Shown piece by piece: positions 25,875-35,831 of a stretch of DNA of 64,000 nt. Made by a program: the position numbers and the translations under genes. The DNA is from Sporodiniella umbellata (lineage: Eukaryota > Mucoromycota > Mucoromycetes > Mucorales > Rhizopodaceae). The notes under the pieces are model-generated. The model was given only the letters and a program-made list of their open reading frames with translations. It was not told the DNA's origin and ran no database searches. The DNA lies in the NCBI GenBank assembly GCA_025677835.1, contig JAIXMR010000015.1:186001-250000 (forward strand). The letters run 5' to 3'. The stretch's first letter is position 1; each line of letters begins with the position of its first letter.

Positions 25875-28800
25875 TTAAAACTTCTTGCGGCGGCCGCCTC
25901 TTCCTCGGCGGCCTCCTTTAAATCTTGCTCTCACGCTTCTTTTGGCAAACCTAAAACGAAAACTAGTTTGTTTGTATTTGCGAGAATAAATAGGCAATTC
26001 ATAAACACTAACCTTGTTGACAAAAGACCTTCGATGTCGCCATCGCACATTATGCAGCCAGACACTGGCTCTCTATTTTGGTTTTCTCTAAACTCGATTT
26101 TCAAGAGCACTGAACCGCACTCACAAATATCATGTTTCTTTATCGAAACACCTAAAAAGGATTATGTTAAAGAGCTGTTTCCCTGGTATACGGCTGACAA
26201 AATTTCTTTTTGTTTACTTTTGACAGTATCTACAAATGAAGAAACAATATTGCATTCATTACAACTGAGCTTCCATCGAGGTGCTGATGTAGCGTCTAGT
26301 ATCAATGCACCTTTACAAGGATCCACTTCATTTTCTGTTTCAGGGCAAGGTGATACGGCATTTGTGACCATTGAATGGGGACAACTAGGATGAGGACAGT
26401 GATTACAAGACATTCCTAATTCAAAAACTTTAAAACAAGTACTTTTCCTTTTTTTTTAAAAAAAAAAAATTAACCTTTAGTATAGTTTTCAAAAGGAGGA
26501 TGATTGTAGCAGTATGGACATATCGGATAGCCTGTTCCTTTAGATCCTGTTGAATAAAGAACCAATTCAAAATCATCTAGAGGCTGGGTAGGAACAAATA
26601 GAAAAGTTATTTGTTTTATCCACATGACCCCTTTGATTTTTCCATTTTATGTACTTACACATCGAAGTTCCCGATACAGTTTTATATTTCCATTAAGCGG
26701 TAAAGCATAAGTCTCGTCACAAGTACTGCAATGCAGTCTGTTGGGTTTCAGCGCTATATATTTCATGTATCTACCACCAAACCAGTTAGGTCTTTTTTTA
26801 TACAATCTCAGACGTACCTTTTACACTTTCCGCATTTGGATAACGGTCTACCCGTCGCTGCAAGAGGTGAAAAAGTTGCCTCAAACAATTCGTCCATAGA
26901 TTCAATCTATACATATTTTTGAAAAAGTCAATGCACTATTACTAAATATAGAAGTTTATGATTTACTGCTTTGGTGAAATATGCAAACTTTCGTTCAAAC
27001 ATCTTCAAGAAGTACTTCAAAACTTCGCTATGGGATGCTTTTCCCAATGCGATTAGATTCAGCTGTTGCTCTATATCAGATCGCATGGTTGGTAAAGATA
27101 GCTCTGGATCAATTTTTTCTATCCTCATAATAAATATTAGCTGTCTATTTTCCTTTTGTAAATAACAAAAAAAAATTTTTACGGTATCTATAGAAAAGTG
27201 AGCCGTTAGTATTCTATACAGATATCCATATTTGTTTCGTTTGTGTATTTACCCATGAATTAATACAATCCCCAAGTTGGTAGGCACCAGTCTTCTTGCT
27301 GACCCTGAAACCTGAACATAGTTTCTTTGGCAGATGTTGTTGATATGGACAGGAATCGAAGCATCAGTGCCGATACCATGATGTTCCATTAAGCCAATAA
27401 GCTCAGATTCCGTTAAGTAGTCAGGTGGACTTGTTTTTCCTTCTGAAATGTTTACTGACTCAATTTTCAAAACATCACCCTTTTGGAATTCTGGGATATG
27501 CTCATCAGTTTTTCCCATCCAATGCATAACAGACGCAAAACCTAGCGAAGTTACTCTAGAACCTTTGCAATTGAACTCTTCCTGCCCAATTGAAAAGCTG
27601 ACAGTGGTCGTTGTATACTTTAGCCCAGCACTGACAGAACCGATAAAATTACGTACAACAAAATCGTATAATCGCCATGTATCTCCATGGAGTTCACCTT
27701 CCAACGCAATTCCAGTTGGTGTACTATAAACACATATTATAAACAGCTTAATACAAGCCTTTGGTTTTCTTTTTTTTAAAAAAAAACACGTACATTGGAG
27801 GGTGGTCACCAACATCTACACCTCCTGATGGTCTATCGTATCCGTTTTTCAAGAGGTCGCTACAATAAGTTCCCCAATTGGGATGATCTGACTGTTCTCT
27901 TAAAACAAAATTGATATCAAACAACTCGGGATATTTTGAAGTTTCCGTACGAGGATAAGAGATATAACCCTGTGTGTATAAGCGCTCAGCTATGCCCATC
28001 TAATTTCCAAAGTCATGTCAACATTATAAACCCAACTCATTATATTTTCGCTTACAGCTTCACTAGGACTAATACCTAGACTAGATGAACAATGTTTAAG
28101 TAGCTCGACCTATATCGTGGATAAAAAAAATTAGTATCTGGCATTTTTTCCTTTTTTTTACTATACCGTATTGAGCGCATGAGGTCTCGTTTTTGATTTT
28201 TTTTGTACATTGACATGTGTCACTCTAAATGATTCAATTAGAAAATTACAAGTAGATGAAGATATTTTAGTTACTTTGCACCATCTTCTTTAGCTCCATC
28301 TACGATTTTCAGAAACAAATTTCCCACTTGTTTATCGAATACACGCTCTCTTCCCCATATTAAATTGGTAGCCGTTTCAGAGCTTTTAATAGATACTTTA
28401 ATAGACCAAAAAGGTTCCGGTTCGAATCCCTGAATGCGATCATGTCTATCAACGCAAAAAGACAGAGTTGGTGTTTGACATGGACCGTAACTTATGACAG
28501 TTGAGTCTAAATTGCCATATTTGCCTTGAAAAAAACGAGTTTGAAATCGAGTAAAGGCGACACCAACTTTAAGATCAAGTTCCTGTCGTGCATCGACGGC
28601 TATATATAAAAACAAAATACCCGAATCAGAAACAAACTCTGTAAATAATTATAGAATATCACCTTTTGATTCATTTTCATTTGGTTTTACAAGGTTGTTC
28701 ATTGCTCTATTGACGTCCTCTTTGGTAATGGCTTTCAATTGCATCAATGAACTGTATCTTTTTACAATTACATCATTTTTTTTTACCTGAGAATTTAGCG

Positions 28801-29407
28801 CGCAAAATGTTGCTCATCTTGTTGCCAGATGATGGATACTTCATGTATTGGATACAATTGTCAATAACCTCAAAGCATATATTTTCGCCTTCTCTGTCGC
28901 AATCCAACCAAAGAATTAGATAATCGATACCCTTAGACATACTCTGCAAGTGCTGTGCCATTTTCATTTTGGGGTTTGACTCTAGTTTAATAGCCCTCGC
29001 ATCAAACAATGTCAATGGGTCGATATCCCAAGAATTATGCTCTTTTGTAAAGTCAAGTCCATAGACGTGGCCTGTGACTGAAGTGAAATGGAATTCTGCT
29101 GATCGATCACGAAAGGTGCCCTTCCATTCATGAACTGGAGTAGTTCTTCTGTGGGTTTCAAACTGTTTTTTTTTTTCCATAAACTGTCAGTCTCTATTGT
29201 TTTCTCTTCTTCTTAATTGATAGTATAAGGCTTTTACCTGTCCTTTTGGAGCAAGCAATCTACTTAGGGATTCTGCTAATGAGGGCTTTTCAGCCACCTT
29301 TTTTTATATGTATTTTTATGTAGAAAAACGTGTTTAGTAAGATTCGCTTTTTTACGTGTCTTTTTTATAAAAGTTTTTTGTACCATGAGTATTTTTTGAG
29401 GTTGCAT
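25875..29407 (-). CDS. TOP3B: DNA/RNA topoisomerase III, beta type
   Basis: Sixteen exons: 29384-29407, 29238-29297, 28787-29162, 28663-28731, 28275-28599, 28167-28224, 28056-28109, 27794-27999, 27253-27723, 26967-27123, 26818-26906, 26659-26770, 26475-26583, 26218-26415, 26013-26151 and 25875-25950. They give 840 residues, close to animal TOP3B. The Toprim domain has MVAEKPSLAES with the catalytic Glu (residue 11) and DCDREGE (115-121). The active-site Tyr is 337 in ISYPRTET. The C-terminus carries several Cys-rich zinc motifs (CGKC, CSTC, CPYC, CNHC, CNEC, CECG, CIMC) and ends in an Arg/Gly-rich tail. It is a type IA enzyme that passes single strands. The beta-type C-terminus (MDELFEATFSPLAATGRPLSKCGKC region) separates it from Top3/TOP3A. 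Confidence 0.95.
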
Positions 29408-29986
29408 TGGCTAGTGTAAGAAAGGTAATATGCCTGTAAATGTTTTATTTGGTACAGTATATATACAGCTGGGATTTAAATATATACATATGTAGAATAA
29501 TACAGCATACTCCAGGTATCGACTGGCTTTGTCCTACTACCAATGCGCTTGCATATTAAATAGCCTGTGTTTTGTATACGCCGTTGCAAATTATCGAGTT
29601 ATATATGGATAGCCTGTTTTTCGTTGCCTTATCAAATGAAATAGCCAAAAAAAGAACTCAGTCCGGGTAAGGACTTCTGACTGAACTCGATACTCTATCT
29701 AAACAGGACACACCCAAAGGGTGACCAAACACAGAGAATATACTGTCAGAAATGTATATATGAACACAAACGACTTCAGTATTGTTGGCCCTTGTTTGGG
29801 TGATTAGCAGGAAAGGCCACAAGCAGTCTGGCACCCTCTTTTTTTTGCAAGAAAAGGAAATGTTTAGAGTGTTTAGAGTTAACCTATCTTAAAAGGCGAG
29901 TTCCACTCACGAGACAAAAGAAACGCATTGCCAAACGCGTTTAGCTTGAGTGATTATTGGGTATGTTTCACTAGTGTAAAGTAGGT
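29408..29986. other. Spacer upstream of TOP3B and downstream of cofactor A
   Basis: About 580 bp with no gene seen. It includes the TOP3B promoter and the cofactor A 3' end. No distinct element is recognised. Confidence 0.5.
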
Positions 29987-30452
29987 TTATTGAGCATCTG
30001 GGGATATCTCGGAAAGTGTATTTTGAGCTTCTTGCAATTCAGTGGCATCGGTGTTGTTGCCATTTTCCTACAGCAAGTTAATTTTTTTTTTTTTTTTTTG
30101 CTGTCATTTACTATTTGTAGTGCCAAATCTTGATGAGCTGCAGCAAGTCTTTTTTTTACATCGGGGATCATTTGGAAGGTTTCTTCAAGTACCTCTTTCT
30201 GCAACTAAAGTCAGGTTTTTTGTGTTTTCCATTTAGGACTTTTACTTACTTGTTTTCTAACATCAGCTTCGTCGGCGCCGTCGGCAACAAGCTTATCAAT
30301 ACGCTGTTGCTGGTTTTCAGCTTCCTTGAAATAGCTTAAGTGTTCCTTGTGGATACTGCACAGAGAGTTAGATCAAAGCAGACGGTGTTCTTTGTTTTTG
30401 GTAATTACCGCTTAACAACATTTGTTTTGATCTTCAATTGACTAAGAGGCAT
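29987..30452 (-). CDS. TBCA: Tubulin-binding cofactor A (Rbl2-like)
   Basis: Four exons: 30409-30452, 30250-30355, 30112-30198 and 29987-30067, giving 105 residues, the normal family length. The N-terminus reads MPLSQLKIKTNVVKRI, matching the conserved Q-x-KIKT-x-VVKR of tubulin cofactor A. The body forms a three-helix coiled bundle including the conserved E-E-T-x-x-MIPD-x-x-x-RL segment. The protein captures beta-tubulin during folding and protects cells from excess free beta-tubulin. The last exon is Asn/Glu/Asp-rich and less conserved. Confidence 0.92.
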
Positions 30453-30534
30453 TTGACAGGGAAAAAAAGGGGAAGCGTAGGCTGTAAAGATATTTAAATT
30501 TGTTTATTTCTATGTCCGATTTATATTAATGCAC

Positions 30535-31400
30535 TTAAAATTCGCTTTTTGTTTCTGGTTCAGGTATACGGTCCATATCCCCTTCTGTGAACTCAGTATT
30601 CATAGCTTTTACCCAGTCTACTTCAATACTAAAAGGACCGTCTTGGCGATCCATTAGCGATATACCTACTGTTCTTACTTTCTGTCTAAACATTTCCAGC
30701 TGTTCTTCTTGAATCATTCCGTTGTTTGTCAAAACAAAATCTCTGAATGGAATCTGAATGCAACTCTTTAGTATGTTGTGAAAAAAAAAAAGAAAGAAAA
30801 AGAGTCTCTTTCTTACCATCACAGTCTCCCATTTCCCGGGCGTTCGCAAAAATAAACGATGTTGAAATAGATCGGTTTTTACTACACCATCCGTTTGTAT
30901 ATTTACAAAGTATCGCCTTTTGTCGCCTTTGACCCTTAAAGCTAAATAGCGAAACAAAGTAGTATCCCAACAAGGAACTCCAAATAGAGTCTGGTCTCTT
31001 TGCTAAAAAAAAAAAAAAGAGCCTAGCTTAGCTTTGTTCTTTACGTGTATATATAATAATATCTACTTTTGTACGAATAGCAGCATAACCACTTTGCTTT
31101 ATATCTTGATCAACAGGAAGCTCAAGAGAAATATTTCCAGAAAATTTCCCTTTTCCTTCAGGTGTCAATTCTAACTTGGCTTCAGAAAAACCTCCAATAT
31201 CTTTATCGCAGCCGATTGCCCAACTTGAAAGATCTTTTTGTGTATTGAGAGCTGCCAATGGCATTTCCTTTTGCCAGCCTTTAAGGCCATCCATGCTCAA
31301 AGCTTCAAAAATAATGAGTGTATGGCATTTTGCGTACGGAAATACCTTTCAAGCTTGATTCAGTAAATTCTGCTGCTGTTCTACGAAAAATTGAAAACAT
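30535..31400 (-). CDS. CIA30: Complex I intermediate-associated protein 30 (NDUFAF1/CIA30)
   Basis: Four exons: 31346-31400, 31067-31302, 30817-31002 and 30535-30753, giving 231 residues. The CIA30 domain fills most of it. It shows the DLSSWAIGCDKDIGGFS segment, SGYAAIRTK, YLALRVKGDKRRYFVNIQTD, TDLFQHRLFL and the IPFRDFVLTNNG to KVRTVGISLMD block. The N-terminus begins MFSIFRRTAAEFTE, an amphipathic basic stretch fitting mitochondrial import. The family chaperones assembly of respiratory complex I. It is divergent from the TORC2 subunit gene with only 127 bp between the two ATGs. Confidence 0.94.
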
Positions 31401-31527
31401 GTTGAGAAAAAAATAAATTTTTGTGAGGGTGTGTGTTTGGAAGCTTTTGTATTCAAATCAAACTGAGTCACAAATTCAGTTTAACAGTAGGAAACCGAGG
31501 AGGGGGTTTTGTTTCTTACTCCTTCTA
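31401..31527. promoter_or_regulatory. Shared 127-bp upstream region of CIA30 and the TORC2 subunit gene
   Basis: The two start codons face away from each other across 127 bp, so both 5' UTRs and core promoters must lie in or overlap this interval. No TATA box is evident. This is inferred from gene layout only. Confidence 0.6.
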
Positions 31528-32919
31528 ATGTCTTTGCCCATTTCTGAAGTACACCAACCTTCTTTTGATGATTTGGCCATCTCCTCCTCCCCTTCCTCAA
31601 ATTCGTCGTTTCTGTCAACAAGCGCTGGCAAATCTGAAAGTATATCCCCTCGAAACACTTCATACGTTCAAGAGTATTCAACGCCAACTATCCATTCACC
31701 ACCTTTTGGAGGCAGTAATCAAATAATAAGACATCCAAGCAATCCTCATAGACGTTCGCATAGACAATCAAGCTCAGCAAGTCTTGACAGGTCGATATCG
31801 CAGCTTTCTCAAAGACCCACCTCTCCAATTACCTCACCATCTATACACAAGTCTCTTAATGCGCTGGACGCAAAGCTTATTGCTCGTGATGTTGAAAGGT
31901 CAACTATGCATTTACGAGGAGAGGATGTCATCTCTCCTTCTTCACCCAATGGCTCTAATTTTTATTTTACTCCGCCTAGTGCAGCAGCTAGTAGTACTGT
32001 AGTAGGGGGGAGCATGTCCTTTCAACCAATGGCTGCTCCAACGGCAAACCCTACTCAATACCACAGACAAAATAGTTTCAGTAACATGAGTATGATGGCG
32101 TCAAATATCTACCTGAACAATGTGAATAGTAACAATAGTACTATGTTTACTAGCTCACAAGAAGATGCGTGGCAAACGCTTTGTGTTCGTATATTGCCCC
32201 TATTTAATGGTGAAGGTGTTCAAGGATCAATTGAAGATTTGAATGAGTTACTGAGGTAACATTATTTATCAGTTTTCTAAAATGGCCCCATGTACATTCA
32301 CTAAACTATGTATAGACGATGTTTATCGGATCCTATATCCCCCCAATTATACCATGATATTGAATCGCTACTGAGAGATGGGATGTTTACTTTAAACTCG
32401 AAAATGTTTGGTGTAACAGATGAAAAGCTACTGGACAGGCTGGTTGAACAATGGTCTTTTTTTTTCTCTAATGCACTGCCTTATTTTGAAGCAGTTTTTT
32501 TGCCCCTTCGAACAGACATTATATATAGATCCACTGATGAAGCTGAAGCTTGGAACGTTAGAAATATGGCTATGAGAAGCTTTAGAGATAATGTCATATT
32601 ACTTCAAACAAAAAGATTAGAAGGTAGTATTTAAAACAACTGGCAATATTAATAAAACTATATAGATGTATTTAATAAGTTGTTTACTGACTTTGGCTCA
32701 TCTCAAAATCCCGCTGCAACCGCTGCTAAAATGCTTCAAATGACTTCTCTTTTAGCATCCTCGCCCGATCACAACGAAGAAATAGAAAGAGTTTTGAGCA
32801 ATTTAAAGGCTAACTGGAAGATTATGATGAGAAAAGGTGATCGGCGCGGCTTTGCTGGTGTACGTAAAGCACAGCCAACTGAATCAAGCAATCATATCTT
32901 TGGAACGCTTCAGCAATAA
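31528..32919 (+). CDS. TORC2 subunit, Bit61/HbrB/Protor family
   Basis: Three exons, 31528-32255, 32316-32623 and 32666-32919, encode 429 residues. The first 200 residues are Ser/Pro/Asn-rich and low in order. The HbrB-like domain follows. It contains W-x-x-LC-x-RILPLFNGEG with IEDLNELLR, then LLDRLVEQWSFFFSNALPYFEAVFLPLRT and VRNMAMRSFRDNVILLQ. This family (yeast Bit61, Aspergillus HbrB, animal PRR5/Protor) is an accessory component of TOR complex 2, affecting polarity and hyphal growth. The ATG at 31528 is the first ATG in frame; earlier in-frame codons are non-ATG. Confidence 0.9.
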
Positions 32920-33108
32920 ACAGATATGATAAACCCTTGTATATAAGGCATTGCTTTATTATTCAGCAAAAGTATATAGAAATGCAGGTTTTTTTTTTTT
33001 TTTTGGAAAAAATAAAAATAAAAAGATTACAGGTTTTTTTAAAAGGTCCCAATGCAAATTTTCTTTAATAATAAATAGGATAGTTATGTTAATTGTGAAT
33101 TTAATGAT

Positions 33109-34299
33109 TTAAACAGACAGTGCCCTATCAGTCAGATCAATGTCCTTTGTACAGTCTTCGCTTTTTTCCCAGTTGTTTGTCTCTCTGTTTGGTATTTGAT
33201 TCTATTTGTGAACAAGTAAAAGTGGTTGTCAGTAAATTTTAGATGGACAAAAATATATTTATGTTACATTGTTGGCGTCCGATGCCACATAGACTACCCC
33301 TCTATACAAGTTAAAAGTGAGATACTTTTCCATTTATTGTGAATGTTTTTTTTTTACCTGTATATAACCCTACTTCCAGCCTCATACTTTTTGAGTCGAT
33401 TCCACCTCAATATACTATCTTCGCAGTTGATTTTTGAGGCAGCTAAAAAACTTATAAGTATAAAAAGTAGACCTTACTGCCCATACCTTCTAAAATAGAC
33501 TGAGAAGATAGTAGAACCTCGTTTTCGCAAGCACCAACTTTTTCCCAAACACCCATGGTACCTCCAGGAATATCGTTTTGAGACCACCACTTTGCTTTCC
33601 AGATAGCGCCATTATAATAGGCATTGTTACCGCCAGTATAAATAGCTGAGGACGACCACAGCTTGGCGTTTTCACATTCAGGCGATTTGGGCTTCGGAGC
33701 TGGCGGTGGGGCTGAAGCAGCTGTGGCAGTTGCAGTAGGGTGGGCTAGAGACCTGCTGGCAGAAGAACGGAAGACTTGCGACATATGTGAAGAAGAAGCT
33801 TTTGGTAGACGAGAAGCATTAGATGTTGAAGGAGCAATGTAAGATATGGATTTTGATAACGAAGAACTCTTTGGAATCTTAGGCTTTTCAGAAGAGCATG
33901 CTTGTATAGGAAGCCATTCTGAATAAGGATCGTTTGAAGGTGCAGAAGAAGCATACCAGCGAGCCTATTAATAAATGTTCTTTAGCGTAAACGTTTTTGG
34001 TGAAAAAAAATCAAGTTATTACTGTCCAAATATAACCACTACGAATTTATATAAATTTTAGTCATGTTCTTTGTTGAAACGGCAAGACTTACTTGTGCGA
34101 AACGCTACTACCTCCACTGTAACCCTGCCCATTGACATATGATGGAGCAGTACAAAATGGATATTCAAAATCTCCTTTGCAGTTTGAACCTAAAGTCAGG
34201 CCCTTCTTTAAAAAGTGCCCAAATTTGTTGTTACCATGTGCTTGAGATACATCTATATATTGACAAATAAGTAAACTACATTTTCGATACTCATATTTT

Positions 34300-34333
<34 letters not shown>

Positions 34334-35650
34334 AAAAAAAAAAAACCCCCTCAAAGTGTACCCCAAAACATGATTCCACCAAAGCTAGGGAAGCTATCTC
34401 TAGTTTTCAGCGCAATTTCAAGCAAAGAAGCTGCAGTTACATAGCCGCTTCCAGCTGCGGTAGAGCTAGCGGGAGCACCAATATATATCTTTACATTTGG
34501 GTTAAGAGAAGAAGTACGAGCCCAATTATCCCAGACACCAAAGTTCCACTGATTAGTATTAAAGTATTGAAGCCCACATGGATTGTTATCTATTTTGATA
34601 GTATCAGTATATAGTTCACACATATATGTATTCAATTCTGTACTTACAAAATTGAACATAAATCGCATCAAACGGATACCCATTAAGAGTAGCTTGGAGA
34701 TTTGAGTCAGGAAAGACACACTGAGGAGCAGCAGTTATATAATACTTTTTGGAATCCACAGGAAAGTAAGAATTTAGTTTTTTTAAAAAAGCAATATAGT
34801 CTACATGCAGAATGTTATTCAGGCTAGATTTAGTGCATTTTTTAGCACTTACGATTTGATCCGCCACCTTCAATATCTAGATCGATACTATTATATTCAA
34901 ACTGTTAATTTCATGACATTTCTATTTTTTTTTTTTTTTTTTTTTTCATAAATCAAAATACCCATCTAATATAGCATCACCAAATGGACGTGTAGAAGAC
35001 GATCCTCCAAGAAACATGTTCCAAATAGTGTCAGCAAAAGACAGAGCCTGCTGTTCGGACTGAAACCCAGCTCCACCTGTAGCTCCACCTAAAGAAAGTG
35101 TAACTAATTTGCCTTTTGACTGACAGTATTTAATATCCGGAGCCATTGTTCTACAGTCAGCTAATGTTGTTCCTGGGAAAGTTGCATTGTCAACACTGTT
35201 ACATGTCTGTAATTAAACTGTTAGAATACACTTCCTAAGCCTTTTTTTTTTCTTTTTGCTTTTACGTTGGCAAGATTGATTTGAGGAGTACCGTCTGTTC
35301 CAAAAAAAGTTGTTAAAAACGAGATAGGGAACACATCGATAGAGTCGTCATCGCAATAAAAGCTAATGGGTTTTTGCCACCCAGTTCTGTCTTGACCGTT
35401 GGCAGCACCATATGAGTTTTGTCCCCAGTCTTTTTCATATTAAATCATTTTTTGCATGAAAAAATAAAATAAAAAAAAAATAGAGAAAGAATAGGAGCTA
35501 CTTACATCCCACAACATTGTGATTACAAGAGTTCTAAAAAAAAAAAAAAAAGAAGGACTCAGTATTGTCTTCATTAGATTACTCGAATGTTACTTCGTAT
35601 CCTTGAACCAGCCCCAATATACATAATGTAAATAGAAATATAACGAACAT
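33109..35650 (-). CDS. Secreted GH18 (class III-type) chitinase with three CBM5/12-like modules
   Basis: Thirteen exons: 35594-35650, 35506-35533, 35266-35429, 34962-35206, 34853-34887, 34648-34800, 34362-34589, 34093-34252, 34023-34038 (16 nt), 33487-33964, 33358-33442, 33268-33301 and 33109-33201, giving 591 residues. The N-terminus is a signal peptide ([17 protein letters not shown]). The catalytic barrel begins VVGYWGQNSYG, has [12 protein letters not shown], and keeps the catalytic motif DGIDLDIE intact with acid Glu171. Three chitin-binding modules follow. The first contains ARWYASSAP (about 337-385), the second [12 protein letters not shown] (about 455-505) and the third [10 protein letters not shown] (about 525-578); a Ser/Pro/Ala linker separates the first two. 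It hydrolyses chitin, in wall remodelling or nutrition. Confidence 0.94.
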
Positions 35651-35740
35651 TATTAATATCAATGAATAAAAAAAAGAAAAAAAAAAAAGAAAGCTATGAA
35701 TTCATCCTGAAGCTATATCTAGTATTGTATTGAAATGTCG

Positions 35741-35777
<37 letters not shown>

Positions 35778-35831
35778 GTCTTATTCCAGAACATTTTTAT
35801 TGCTATCTGTATTGTATTTATATATCTATTT

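Noticed and set aside
28418..28440. GGTTCGAATCC, resembling a tRNA T-arm
   Set aside because: It lies inside TOP3B exon 5 encoding a conserved segment and has no acceptor or anticodon stems around it.
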